DNA from: Paenibacillus ginsengarvi | GTDB lineage: Bacteria; Bacillota; Bacilli; Paenibacillales; NBRC-103111 | DNA: 64,000 nt | Reading direction: 5' to 3' | NCBI RefSeq assembly: GCF_003626695.1 | Contig: NZ_RBAH01000005.1 | Coordinates: 62,001-126,000 of the forward strand | Shown here: piece after piece, positions 51,894 through 60,162 of the stretch | Numbering within the stretch: the stretch's first letter is position 1 | How the letters are laid out: each line of letters opens with the position of its first letter | Notes under the pieces: model-generated | The model's database searches: none | What the model saw: the letters and a program-made list of their open reading frames with translations, nothing else | Told to the model about the DNA's origin: nothing | Translations under genes and position numbers: made by a program

Positions 51894-52700
51894 TTACAAA
51901 GGAACGATGCAGCGCTGCTTTTGCCGGAAAAACACCCATTCCTTAAAGCCGATTTCCTTCAAACGCCTCGCCACTTCTTCAAATTCGTCGCCGACGCGGC
52001 TCGGAACGTGGGAATCGGAGCCAAACGTAGCCGCTACGCCGTAATGGAGGGCGCGCTCGAGAATATCGTCCGACGGGTACCAGCCGCCGCAGTCTTTCAT
52101 TTTGCCTGACGTATTGATTTCAATTGCGATATCGCATTGCCCGATCACGCGGAGCGTTTCGTCGACCGCCTCAGTCGGTATTTCCGAGAACGCCGGAAAA
52201 TACCCCTTCATCGCATCGATATGGCCGAGAATTTGAAACATGCCGCTTTGGGCGGACTGACGGATCAGGTCGTAGTAGATCTCTTTTTGCCGTACCTTCT
52301 CGCCGTCCTTCATCCCTTTCCAGCGGTTTTTGTTAAAAATGCTGATCCCGTCGGACTTATGCACCGAGCCGATGATGTAGTCGAACGGATACTGGTCGTA
52401 CATGCGCCGATATACGTCTGCGTGCTCCGGGAAAAAGTCGGACTCGACGCCAAGCAGCACTTCGATCCGGTCTTTGTACTCCTCCTTCAGCTTTAGCACT
52501 TCGGCTACGTAATTGCCGAAGTCGCTTGTGGCCATCGTAATGCCCGGCCATGGCTGATCCTCTTCCTCGGCGAAATAGGGGGAATGATCGGAAATGCCGA
52601 TCACTTGGAGCCCGTGGCTGATGGCTGCTTCGATGTAATCGCGAATTGTTCCGTCTGCGTGTCCGCAGCGGAAGTGGTGGGTGTGCAGATCGAATTTCAT
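51894..52700 (-). CDS. PHP-domain phosphatase (histidinol-phosphatase-like)
   Basis: A 268-residue PHP-fold hydrolase with the metal-binding start DLHTHHFRCGH (His6, His8, His14), GISDHSPYF (Asp/His), and later GSVHKSD and GSDSHVPSRVG metal motifs. It resembles the HisK/HisJ branch that dephosphorylates histidinol phosphate, but no his operon is adjacent, so another phosphoester is possible. GGAGGA precedes the ATG. Two small hairpin repeats (52719-52774) are located just upstream. Confidence 0.85.
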   Translation of the reverse strand: MKFDLHTHHFRCGHADGTIRDYIEAAISHGLQVIGISDHSPYFAEEEDQPWPGITMATSDFGNYVAEVLKLKEEYKDRIEVLLGVESDFFPEHADVYRRMYDQYPFDYIIGSVHKSDGISIFNKNRWKGMKDGEKVRQKEIYYDLIRQSAQSGMFQILGHIDAMKGYFPAFSEIPTEAVDETLRVIGQCDIAIEINTSGKMKDCGGWYPSDDILERALHYGVAATFGSDSHVPSRVGDEFEEVARRLKEIGFKEWVFFRQKQRCIVPL

Positions 52701-52718
52701 GGGAAGATCCTCCTAAGA

Positions 52719-52737
52719 AGTTTTGCAGAGCAAAACT
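52719..52737. repeat. 19-mer palindrome, first of a tandem pair
   Basis: AGTTTTGC and GCAAAACT form a perfect 8-bp stem with a 3-base loop. Confidence 0.7.
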
Positions 52738-52755
52738 TGCTTCGTAAGTGGCTGA

Positions 52756-52774
52756 AGCTTTGCGGAGCAAAGCT
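52756..52774. repeat. 19-mer palindrome, second of a tandem pair
   Basis: AGCTTTGC and GCAAAGCT form a perfect 8-bp stem with a 3-base loop. It differs from the first copy by a compensating base pair change plus one loop base. Confidence 0.7.
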
Positions 52775-52875
52775 GCGCCGAGGGCATGGACTAAAGCGCC
52801 GGCGCGTACAAGAGCGTCGTCAAGTATCATTGTATCCTGCGGTCCCGATCTTCACTCGGCCAACAGGACTCAGCG

Positions 52876-53778
52876 TTATTCCGAGCCGATGAAGTTTGAT
52901 TCCGGCATCCCTTTCAGGTCGAGCAAAAATTGCTGCATCGCCGAGCTCATGTATTTGCCCGCCTTGGTCATGACCCCGATCGGATGCGTCAGCTCCAGCT
53001 CGTTGACCTGAATCATTTTGAGCGTGCCCAGCCTCAGCTCGTTTGCGATCGACAGCTTCGAGATAATTGCAGCGCCGAGATTGAGCTCCACCATCCGTTT
53101 TACTTCCTCGCTGCTCGACAGCTCCATCACGATCGGCGGCTCGATCTTGTATTTGTGGAACACCTGATCGACGAACCGGCGGCCGGCCGTTTCCGGAGAA
53201 AGCATAATAAAAGGAATATCCTTCAGCGCGTCCACCGTCGTATGGCGCAGATTGCCCATGGGATGACTAGGCGCCACGACAAGCTCGAACGTATCGTAGT
53301 ACAAGATCGACGTTTCCAGCGCCGGGTGCTTGTCGAACAAATAGCCGATGCCGATGTCGAGCGTGCCGTTTTCGACGCTGGCCATAATTTGCGACGAGGT
53401 CATCGAGTGGATCGTTGTTTTGATGAGCGGATACTGGTTCTGGAAATAAGACAGCACCCGGGGCAAAATTTGCATCGCAATCGACGTTGTCGTGCCGATA
53501 TGAATATGGCCTTGCGGCGTCTGGTTCAAATCGCCGAGCCTTTGCTTCAAATCCTCAACCGTTTGCAGAATACGTTCCGCATGCTGGAGAAAAATAAAGC
53601 CGCTGTCGGTAAGCGTCACCGGCTGATTGCGGTCGACCAGCACCGTGCGGAACTCTTCCTCAAGGCTTTTGATTTGCGCGGACACGGCCGGCTGGGTCAA
53701 ATTCAGCAGTTCGCCTGCCTTACGGAAACTCATCGTTTTGGATATGGTGACCAGTGTTTCCAACTGGTTAATATTCAC
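52876..53778 (-). CDS. LysR family transcriptional regulator
   Basis: A 300-residue regulator: N-terminal winged HTH (1-60, TMSFRKAGELLNLTQPAVSAQI) and a C-terminal LysR substrate-binding domain (about 90-295, of the CysB/CbbR/YofA-like periplasmic-binding fold). GTG start with AAGGAG upstream. Its target is not obvious: the closest genes are the VOC protein upstream on the same strand and the PHP phosphatase downstream. An 11-bp stem (53809-53843) lies in its leader. Confidence 0.9.
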   Translation of the reverse strand: MNINQLETLVTISKTMSFRKAGELLNLTQPAVSAQIKSLEEEFRTVLVDRNQPVTLTDSGFIFLQHAERILQTVEDLKQRLGDLNQTPQGHIHIGTTTSIAMQILPRVLSYFQNQYPLIKTTIHSMTSSQIMASVENGTLDIGIGYLFDKHPALETSILYYDTFELVVAPSHPMGNLRHTTVDALKDIPFIMLSPETAGRRFVDQVFHKYKIEPPIVMELSSSEEVKRMVELNLGAAIISKLSIANELRLGTLKMIQVNELELTHPIGVMTKAGKYMSSAMQQFLLDLKGMPESNFIGSE

Positions 53779-53808
53779 GGCATTCTCCTTCCTGCCATGC
53801 CCTTGCGG

Positions 53809-53843
53809 GCAGCGGAGCTATCGGTCATACACAGCTCCGCTGC
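53809..53843. other. 11-bp hairpin between VOC and LysR genes
   Basis: GCAGCGGAGCT and AGCTCCGCTGC form a perfect stem with a 13-base loop, located between the VOC stop and the LysR start. No T-run follows on the minus strand, so it could be a weak terminator, an RNA-stability element or a leader structure. Confidence 0.5.
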
Positions 53844-53879
53844 TCGGAAGGGCGACATGATCCTATAGAATCGGCTTCA

Positions 53880-54266
53880 TCAAGCCGGCTGGAAAAACTC
53901 GATCCATTCGCCGTCCGGGCCGTAAAAGAACCGGTAGCGCGCCCCGTTCGGAAGTGTCGTGACATCGGGATCGATAAACTTGACGTCATGCTTCTCGATG
54001 CGTGCGAGTTCTGCATCCAGATCGTCAACGGTGAAGGCGATATGATGCACTTTGCCTTCCTCGGCCAGCGTGCCGTCATAACCTTCGATCAGCTCGACCT
54101 GGGTTTCCTTCGCTCCGGGAAATCCGAGGAAAGCGAGCTTGATTGTGCCATTGCCGTGATCCAGCGTGCCTAACGGCTCAAGACCGATGACATCGCGGTA
54201 AAAGGCGACGGAACGCTCCATATTCGTTACCATAATGCCTACATGTTCGATTTTGCGTACAGCCAT
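53880..54266 (-). CDS. VOC family protein (glyoxalase/bleomycin-resistance fold)
   Basis: A 128-residue vicinal-oxygen-chelate protein, about the size of a single VOC module made of two beta-alpha-beta units. It begins IEHVGIMVTNMERSVAFYRD and has a second HHIAFTVDDLDAELARIE half, with metal-ligand candidates His in HVGI, His in HHIAF and Glu near the end (EWIEFFQ). This is the methylmalonyl-CoA epimerase/lactoylglutathione lyase-like class; the substrate is unknown. GGAG precedes the ATG. Confidence 0.88.
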   Translation of the reverse strand: MAVRKIEHVGIMVTNMERSVAFYRDVIGLEPLGTLDHGNGTIKLAFLGFPGAKETQVELIEGYDGTLAEEGKVHHIAFTVDDLDAELARIEKHDVKFIDPDVTTLPNGARYRFFYGPDGEWIEFFQPA

Positions 54267-54448
54267 TTCGTTCTCGTCTCCTTCCGAATAAATGCCCCGA
54301 ATCGCTCGCGGACTGCTCCGCTTGTCGTCTTATCTATTGTACCTTTATCGGGTCGGCAGGGAAAGTCCCGGCCAGAAATCATTTCCTATACGGCTTCCTG
54401 ACGCGAAGGATGAGGAGTAACGGAACCGGAATTGACCCAAACTTTCGC

Positions 54449-54494
54449 ACAAAAAAATACCTCCGATCCGCTTCGTCAAGTGGTTTCGGAGGCA
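54449..54494 (-). terminator. Terminator of the OmpR-type two-component operon
   Basis: On the minus strand CCTCCGA and TCGGAGG plus inner ACCACTT/AAGCGGA-like pairing, followed by TATTTTTTT. It lies 51 bases past the kinase stop codon. Confidence 0.8.
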
Positions 54495-54544
54495 TTCGTA
54501 TATGGTTATGCAAGGTAACATGGGCGCTGGTTTCGATCCTCTAC

Positions 54545-56083
54545 TCAGACGGCCAGCTTCAGCCGCACCCAGAAACGGATCTCGTCGCCTTCGCTCTCCG
54601 CCCAAATTTCGCCGCCGTGGTAATCGATAATGCTTTTCGCGATAGCGAGCCCCAGCCCGGAGCCGCCCGTTTCCGACGAACGGGACGGATCGATCCGGTA
54701 GAAGCGATCGAACAGTCTCTCCACATCCTGCTTGGACAGCGGCGTTCCGTTATTGCTGATGCGTACGGTGACGTAATCGGCTTCGCGGAACATCAGCACA
54801 CGGATTGTTCCGGGTTTGCGGCTGTATTTGACCGCATTCGTGAGCAGGTTATCGAATACGCGAATCATTTTGTCGGCGTCGACCTGCACCCGCAGCTTCT
54901 CGGGAGGGAACGCGCGGATAATGTTCAGCTCGTTCTCCTCGGCATAACCGATCATTTCCTCGATCAACTGCTCGAGCAGCTCGTTCATGCAGACCGTATC
55001 CAGCTTCAACGTATCGCCTTGATTCGAAAGCTTCGTATATTCGAACAAATCGTCGATCAAATTTTTCAGCTTCTCCGACTTGCCGTAGGCGATGCTGATA
55101 TAGGAATCGGCCTGCGCCTGCGATTCGTAATTCCGGTCCTTGAGCAGTCGGAGATAGCCCATAATAAGCGTCAGGGGCGTGCGCAGATCGTGGGAAACGT
55201 TCGTGATCAGCTCGTTTTTGGTCGCCTCCGCCCGGCGCTCCTCCTCGATCGTTTGCTCCAGCTCGGCGGTCATCCGGTTGATGTTGTCGGCGAGCGTTCC
55301 GAGCTCGTCCCGGCTGCGCGTCGGTACCCGGTAATGCAGCTTCCCTTTGGATATTTCGAGCAATCCCTGCGCCAGCTCCTCGATATATTTCGTTTTGCGT
55401 TTCGTAATCCAGAAAAATAAAAAGATAAACGTAATGAATGCCAGCAGCATCGGCATCGGACTGCTGCTTCCCTTCATATAAACGATGTTCGGGGAAGGCA
55501 TGCCCGATACGACCAGATAAGCTTTCCGCTGCTGCAGGTCGAGCGGATAAAAGCTCGAATACTCCTGATTCTGGTACCGTCTGTCGTTGATGCGAGCGTC
55601 CATCGCATTGCGGATTATGCCGTGCAGATCGACTTGATTTTCGGTCGCGTTCGGCGACTTGAACAGCACCCGGCCATCCAGATCGAGCAGCAGTATTTTC
55701 AGGCTCGGGTCCCATTGATTGTACCGGTCGATCGTCGCCGCCACCCGATCCTCGACCGTCGGTACGGTTACGGCGCTCCCAGCGCGGCTGGGCAAGGACT
55801 CATCGTCGCGGGTCAAGTCGTTCAGAATGGAGCGGGCCCGCGAATCGATCTCGTGAACGCCCGCCGTATAATCAATCGTCGGATACTGGTTCGAGTTTTC
55901 GAAGAGCGGTGTCGTCAGGCTGCGAATCAGAATGGAAGCGAGCAGGCAGAAGACGAAGGTCAGTATAAGCTGGAGCCGGATGCTCGATTCGAAATGCCGC
56001 TTGACGAACAAATAGATGTCTTTCAAAAAGCCAAGTCCGATATACAGCCAGTGCAGAGGGTTCCACAGCGACCTACTTTTCAA
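54545..56083 (-). CDS. Membrane sensor histidine kinase
   Basis: A 512-residue kinase: TM1 about 30-52, extracytoplasmic sensor about 55-225, TM2 about 228-246, HAMP (about 247-300), HisKA with His298 in NVSHDLRTPLT, and HATPase ending in GGSGLGLAIAKS. A TTG at 56083 is the likely start: it overlaps the last codons of the regulator gene by 11 bases, with GGGGGGT about 10 bases upstream. The frame stays open further upstream, but that part is the shadow of the regulator gene. With the OmpR-type partner it probably controls a cell-envelope or ion response. Confidence 0.88.
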   Translation of the reverse strand: MKSRSLWNPLHWLYIGLGFLKDIYLFVKRHFESSIRLQLILTFVFCLLASILIRSLTTPLFENSNQYPTIDYTAGVHEIDSRARSILNDLTRDDESLPSRAGSAVTVPTVEDRVAATIDRYNQWDPSLKILLLDLDGRVLFKSPNATENQVDLHGIIRNAMDARINDRRYQNQEYSSFYPLDLQQRKAYLVVSGMPSPNIVYMKGSSSPMPMLLAFITFIFLFFWITKRKTKYIEELAQGLLEISKGKLHYRVPTRSRDELGTLADNINRMTAELEQTIEEERRAEATKNELITNVSHDLRTPLTLIMGYLRLLKDRNYESQAQADSYISIAYGKSEKLKNLIDDLFEYTKLSNQGDTLKLDTVCMNELLEQLIEEMIGYAEENELNIIRAFPPEKLRVQVDADKMIRVFDNLLTNAVKYSRKPGTIRVLMFREADYVTVRISNNGTPLSKQDVERLFDRFYRIDPSRSSETGGSGLGLAIAKSIIDYHGGEIWAESEGDEIRFWVRLKLAV

Positions 56084-56768
56084 TTTTGTAGCCGACCCCC
56101 CATACCGTCTTGATATATTTCGGCTGGCGGGGCACCGCTTCCAGCTTTTCGCGAATTTTGCGGATATGCACCATGACGGTATTGTCCGATTCATAGAACG
56201 TTTCGTTCCAGACGGCTTCGTAAATTTTCTGGATGCTGAACACAAGGCCGCGGTTGCGGGCGAGCAGCTCGAGGATAGCGAATTCGCGCGGCGTCAGCCG
56301 GACTTCGCGCCCTTCGACTTTGACCTCGTGCGTGGCGGTATTGATCACGAGATCGTCAATCTCGATCTCTTCCTCCAGCCTCGGGGCGGTTACGTTCAGC
56401 CGCTTGTACCGGCGAAGCTGCGACTTCACCCGGGCGACCAGCTCCAGCGGGTTAAACGGCTTCGTCATATAATCGTCGGCGCCGGTACTAAGCCCCATAA
56501 TTTTGTCCATGTCCTGGCTTTTGGCCGACAGCATGATGATCGGCATATTTTTTTCCTCGCGGATTCTCATGCAGGCTTCGATGCCGTCCATCTTCGGCAT
56601 CATAATATCGAGAATGATCAGGTCGACTTCCTTGCTCCGCAGCACGTCAAGCGCTTCGATGCCGTTGCTGGCGCGGAGAAGACGGTAGCCCTCATTTTTC
56701 AAGTAAATTTCCAGCAGGTCGAGGATGTCCTTCTCGTCGTCCACCAGAAGCAAAGTTTCTTGCGCCAT
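56073..56768 (-). CDS. OmpR family response regulator
   Basis: A 231-residue regulator with a receiver domain (1-118, Asp54 in IILDIMMPKMDG, Lys near 103 in MTKPF) and a winged-helix DNA-binding domain (about 130-230, with LTPREFAILELLARN and the final WGVGYKIEK). It is encoded just upstream of its kinase, with overlapping reading frames. The region between it and the divergent YitT gene has TTCTTAA direct repeats on an 11-base period, the binding geometry typical of this family, so it may regulate itself and the YitT gene. Confidence 0.93.
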   Translation of the reverse strand: MAQETLLLVDDEKDILDLLEIYLKNEGYRLLRASNGIEALDVLRSKEVDLIILDIMMPKMDGIEACMRIREEKNMPIIMLSAKSQDMDKIMGLSTGADDYMTKPFNPLELVARVKSQLRRYKRLNVTAPRLEEEIEIDDLVINTATHEVKVEGREVRLTPREFAILELLARNRGLVFSIQKIYEAVWNETFYESDNTVMVHIRKIREKLEAVPRQPKYIKTVWGVGYKIEK

Positions 56769-56942
56769 TCCTCCATCGTCTCCATTCGTGTTTCATTCCA
56801 TCTATAGAACTTATAGTTCGGGGCTCCCCGCAAAGTATTTGGAATACGATTCGAAGTCCAGCTCCACTTTGTGGGGTTATCTTCAACATTACTATAGCAA
56901 GGCGGGGATGTACAAACGATTGAATCTCATTATACGGCTCAT

Positions 56943-56983
56943 TTCTTAAGAAACATGGCCCGCAGTTCTTAAGTAATTCTTAA
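56943..56983. promoter_or_regulatory. TTCTTAA direct repeats, candidate OmpR-type operator
   Basis: TTCTTAA occurs at 56943-56949, 56966-56972 and 56977-56983. The last two are exactly 11 bases apart and the first is 23 bases from the second, so all three face the same side of the helix. They end 7 bases before a CATTAT -10-like hexamer (56991-56996) in front of the YitT gene. Confidence 0.55.
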
Positions 56984-57017
56984 TCCCATACATTATGGAC
57001 GAGGGGAGGGAGAAGGG

Positions 57018-57623
57018 ATGCAGATCGCTTTGCAAATGGCGGCCGTGCTTTTCGGCAGTTCCTTGCTTGCTTTCGGAGTCGACGCTTTTCTGTCCCCGTA
57101 CCATCTGATCGATGGCGGTATGATCGGCATCGGTCTGCTGCTGAACTATCACTACGGCTTGCTGCCGGGTCTGGCTGTTCTGGTTATTAGCGCGCCGGTG
57201 TTCGCCTGCGTCTTGTTTTACGATAAAACGCTGCTGCTGAACGCTTTAAACGGACTGCTTGTCTCTTCGCTGCTGATCGATCTGTTCGCTCCGGCGTCCG
57301 ATTGGTTCCGGCTCGGGATACTTCCGCATACGATTATCGGAGGCTGGCTGATCGGCATGGGGGTCGGCGTGATGCTGGCGTATCGGACGAACTCCGGCGG
57401 CTCCGACCTGATCGGGCAGCTGCTGTCCGATCGGACGGGTGTGCCTGCGGCCGTTTTTATACTGCTGTTCGATCTCGCCGTTCTCTTGGCAGGGCTTGCC
57501 GTGATCGGTCCTGTTCGCACTTTATATTCTATGCTTGCGATCGTGATCGTATTTGCCGCTACGATGCGGTACTCGAGACGCAAGTCTTTGGGACGAAGCA
57601 TTCATCTATTTTTGAAGAAATGA
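57018..57623 (+). CDS. YitT family membrane protein, short form without DUF2179
   Basis: A 201-residue membrane protein with five to six hydrophobic segments and the YitT hallmark DAFLSPYHLIDGGMIGIG. It stops after the membrane part, lacking the cytoplasmic DUF2179 domain of the other two YitT proteins in the window. GAGGGGAGGG precedes the ATG. It is divergent from the OmpR-type two-component system, with operator-like repeats in between, which suggests envelope or ion-stress control. The function is unknown. Confidence 0.85.
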   Translation: MQIALQMAAVLFGSSLLAFGVDAFLSPYHLIDGGMIGIGLLLNYHYGLLPGLAVLVISAPVFACVLFYDKTLLLNALNGLLVSSLLIDLFAPASDWFRLGILPHTIIGGWLIGMGVGVMLAYRTNSGGSDLIGQLLSDRTGVPAAVFILLFDLAVLLAGLAVIGPVRTLYSMLAIVIVFAATMRYSRRKSLGRSIHLFLKK

Positions 57624-57721
57624 CCAAAAAAGGGACTTTAGTATGATGGAGAAAACGACACAAATCGGGTGCTTTCGCTAGTTTTTTCGCTTGTGTGGAC
57701 CGAACGAACGATGGCCTCCTA

Positions 57722-57750
57722 TATACAGGTTTAGGAAACTGGAGTATAAT
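57722..57750 (+). promoter_or_regulatory. Sigma-A promoter of cheX
   Basis: TATACA (57722-57727) and a perfect TATAAT (57745-57750) are separated by 17 bases. Confidence 0.6.
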
Positions 57751-57906
57751 TAAATCAAGTCCTTTGCATATACCGGGTCAAGCCGCCGCTTGGATTGCGG
57801 CCGTTTTCTACACCCCGTAGCCGCAGTGCCGGGACATGTGTGCAGGTGCGCTCCATCGGACGGTATGCGGTATTTCCCGCGGGTTCGGCCCCGGGGAATC
57901 CGAGAA

Positions 57907-57916
57907 TTTTGTCGAA
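57907..57916 (+). promoter_or_regulatory. Spo0A-box-like site before cheX
   Basis: TTTTGTCGAA contains the 0A-box core. It lies downstream of the promoter, 16 bases before the ATG, a position that would allow repression by blocking elongation. The enclosing 15-mer is identical to 6268-6282. Confidence 0.45.
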
Positions 57917-57932
57917 AAGGGGACTCTATGTA

Positions 57933-58391
57933 ATGAAGGCCGAATATATCAATCCATTTCTGGAATCCGCCAGAATTGTTTTGGAACAGCTGATTAACGT
58001 TCGTCCGACAACCGGGCAGCTCGGTATCAAAGACGTCAAGTTCGTGGAAAATTACATCTGGATTCAGATCGGCATGACGGGTCAGATGAAGGGCGACGTG
58101 GTGTTCGGATTGCACGAGGACGTGGCGCTTAAGCTTGTGTCCGCCATGATGGGCGGCTACGCGGTCACTCAGATGGACGAAATGTCGCAAAGCGCCATTT
58201 CCGAGCTGGGCAATATGATCAGCGGCAATGCCAGCACGATTTTGTTCAATCAGGGAGTACGGGTCGACATTACTCCGCCGAAGCTCATTCAGTCCGCGGC
58301 GGCTGCGGGTTTTACGGCGACGAAGGCGCTCACGATTCCGCTAATGATGGATCAGATCGGACAGCTCGATATCAAGGTATTGATTACTTAA
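57933..58391 (+). CDS. cheX: Chemotaxis protein CheX
   Basis: A 152-residue CheX/CheC-family protein, which dephosphorylates CheY-P. The typical family motif region is ISELGNMISGNASTILF (E-x2-N-x-x-x-G-N), and the MKAEYINPFLESARIVLEQL start is standard. The ATG at 57933 gives the normal length; the open frame upstream lacks a ribosome site. No other chemotaxis genes are nearby, as is usual for cheX in Bacillales. Its upstream region has a Spo0A-box-like site, which would link motility to sporulation or biofilm entry. Confidence 0.9.
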   Translation: MKAEYINPFLESARIVLEQLINVRPTTGQLGIKDVKFVENYIWIQIGMTGQMKGDVVFGLHEDVALKLVSAMMGGYAVTQMDEMSQSAISELGNMISGNASTILFNQGVRVDITPPKLIQSAAAAGFTATKALTIPLMMDQIGQLDIKVLIT

Positions 58392-58412
58392 CGGACTTCA
58401 TACATAAGGTAG

Positions 58413-58446
58413 TGAAAGGGGGTGCCTCAGGCAGCCTCTTTTTTGT
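58413..58446 (+). terminator. Probable terminator of cheX
   Basis: GGTGCC and GGCAGCC (one bulge) with flanking AAAGGGG/CCTCTTT pairing, followed by TTTTTT. Confidence 0.6.
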
Positions 58447-58601
58447 ACGGTGAAGCTTGAGCGGGCGGCAGTCCGGCTTGCCGGAGGGAACTTGAATTTG
58501 AACGGCTCAAACCGTATTCTATTGCATAAAGAGTTGGAAGTTCGTTTATGGGCGGACATGCTGAACGAAAAATAATATGGCAACCGGAGGAGAGCGGAAA
58601 G

Positions 58602-59381
58602 ATGGCCAAATTGGAAGGCAAAATTGTCGCCATTACCGGGGCATCAAGCGGAATCGGGGCCAAAACGGCGGAGCTTATCGCAAGGCGCGGAGGAACGCCG
58701 CTGCTGATGGCGCGGAATCGGGAGAAGCTGAGCGAGCTCGCCGGCCGGATCGGCGGCCGCTGCGAAACGTATGAGCTGGACGTCTCATCGGCGTCGTCGG
58801 TTGAACGTGTCTTCGATCTCGTCCACAAGCGGCATGGCAAGGTCGACGTGTTAGTTAACAATGCGGGATTCGGCAAGTTCGTCATGTTCGAAGATACGCC
58901 GCTGGACGATTTCGAGAAGATGATGGACGTAAATTATATGGGACTCGTGCGTTGTACGAAAGCGGTGCTGCCGCCTATGCGGTCAGCGGGTTCGGGACAG
59001 ATCGTGAACATCGCGTCCTTGGCGGGCAAAATCGGAACGGCCAAATCGGCCGGCTACGCGGCCACCAAGCATGCCGTTCTCGGGCTTACGAACAGCCTGC
59101 GGCAGGAGCTGGCGGGCTCGGGTATTACGGTGACGGCGATCAATCCGGGGCCGGTGGATACGCCTTTTTTCGACTTGGCCGATCCGTCGGGAACTTATGC
59201 CGCCAATGTCAAATGGTTCATGCTGACTCCGGATCAGGTCGCTATGTCGATCGTGCGGGCCATGGAACGGGGGCGCGCCGAGGTAGATTTGCCGGCAGTC
59301 GCAGGTTTTGGAGCTAAGCTGTTTCATCTGTTTCCGCGAACGTTCGAGCGATTCAGCCGACGGTTTCTCAATTTGAAATAA
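58602..59381 (+). CDS. Short-chain dehydrogenase/reductase
   Basis: A 259-residue classical SDR: TGASSGIG at 11-18, NNAGFGKF, catalytic Ser in NIASLAG, and YAATK (Tyr and Lys). The C-terminal extension (about 220-259, ending with FPRTFERFSRRFLNLK) is typical of the YqjQ/DltE-like group of Bacillales. ATG 58602 follows GGAGGAGAG. Monocistronic; its 3' end overlaps the convergent small membrane protein gene by 14 bases. Substrate unknown. Confidence 0.9.
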   Translation: MAKLEGKIVAITGASSGIGAKTAELIARRGGTPLLMARNREKLSELAGRIGGRCETYELDVSSASSVERVFDLVHKRHGKVDVLVNNAGFGKFVMFEDTPLDDFEKMMDVNYMGLVRCTKAVLPPMRSAGSGQIVNIASLAGKIGTAKSAGYAATKHAVLGLTNSLRQELAGSGITVTAINPGPVDTPFFDLADPSGTYAANVKWFMLTPDQVAMSIVRAMERGRAEVDLPAVAGFGAKLFHLFPRTFERFSRRFLNLK

Positions 59382-59538
59382 GACGGTACACGAAAATGCC
59401 GATAACCGCCCAGATCGGCATACTGAACAAGATGCCCCAGATCAGCCCGGCGATGGGGCCGCCCTCCGCAGCGGCAGCGTCGTCCGGAGGAAGACCGGCC
59501 TCCGGTTCCGGGTAACGGTAAGGGTCGCCGCTTCTCAT
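59368..59538 (-). CDS. Small single-TM protein, 56 residues
   Basis: A short protein with a proline-rich, polar N-terminus (about 1-22, GDPYRYPEPE), an Ala/Gly-rich turn, and one strong TM segment (about 29-53, GLIWGILFSMPIWAVIGIFV). The ATG at 59538 has GAGG 9 bases upstream; an ATG 6 bases earlier is too close to it. It overlaps the end of the SDR gene by 14 bases, convergently. Not recognised as a named family. Confidence 0.6.
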   Translation of the reverse strand: MRSGDPYRYPEPEAGLPPDDAAAAEGGPIAGLIWGILFSMPIWAVIGIFVYRLISN

Positions 59539-59671
59539 ACGCATGTACCTCACTTTCCCACCATGTATTCTCATCATCAGTATGGGCGAAAGCGAATGGT
59601 TTGAAACCTGGATCCCGGCTTGGCCGGGCAGGGAGCGGAGCGGGGACGGCGGCTGCGAAGCAAGACGAAAA

Positions 59672-59695
59672 AGACCTTCTGCGTTCAGAAGGTCT
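59672..59695 (-). terminator. Terminator of the 90-residue protein gene
   Basis: AGACCTTCTG and CAGAAGGTCT form a perfect 10-bp stem with a 4-base loop; on the minus strand TTTTT follows. It starts 16 bases past the stop codon. Confidence 0.88.
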
Positions 59696-59710
59696 TGCTC
59701 CGTATCCGGC

Positions 59711-59983
59711 TTATTCCGCATCCGGCTTGCCCGGATTGGACTGCTGCGCCCGGTGCGCTTCGTTTAAAGCTTTGATCTCCTCGAACAGCTTCCGCACCTC
59801 TTGCTTGGCTTCGGGATGCGTCTGGTTCCAGTGGCTGGCGAGAGCGGGCATCGTTTTGTGAATATGGTTGTAGATCGCCCACTTTTTTACTTGTTCTACC
59901 GTCTCGGGAGTCGTTTGGCCGGTCAGCAGCTCGGCGAATTTTTGCACGAGCGCTTCGAAATCCCGGTCGAAAGCTGGATTCAT
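59711..59983 (-). CDS. Small helical cytoplasmic protein (possibly DUF2573/YusU-like)
   Basis: A 90-residue, soluble, all-helical protein without a signal peptide (FEALVQKFAELLTG, VKKWAIYNHIHKTMPALASHW). The pattern reminds me of the YusU/DUF2573 family of Bacillales, but I cannot verify it. The ATG at 59983 gives a natural N-terminus; the ribosome site (AGGAAAGG) is rather far, and a longer frame starting at 60049 has none. A strong terminator follows. Confidence 0.65.
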   Translation of the reverse strand: MNPAFDRDFEALVQKFAELLTGQTTPETVEQVKKWAIYNHIHKTMPALASHWNQTHPEAKQEVRKLFEEIKALNEAHRAQQSNPGKPDAE

Positions 59984-60162
59984 GGCGGAAGACAACCTTT
60001 CCTCGGGTATAGGTACTCCCAGTCTACGAAACAGGCCGCCCGTTGTCAAAGCAGAAAAGCTAAGGCCAGAAGAATGCAGCGGCGCGATAGGAACGGAAAT
60101 AGAGGTGCAAAACCTAAAAAATTGGACAAAATAGGCTTACTACCTATGGAAAGAGGCAGCTC

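Larger units (their letters stand above)
57624..57932. other. Intergenic region with cheX promoter and Spo0A-like box
   Basis: No gene is supported. A good promoter is at 57722-57750, followed by a leader of about 180 bases that contains a Spo0A-box-like site (57907-57916) immediately before the cheX ribosome site. Bases 57624-57720 show nothing recognisable. Confidence 0.55.

Noticed and set aside
56084-56245. N-terminal extension of the sensor kinase
   Set aside because: It is the regulator gene read in another frame; the TTG at 56083 with a G-rich ribosome site fits coupled translation.
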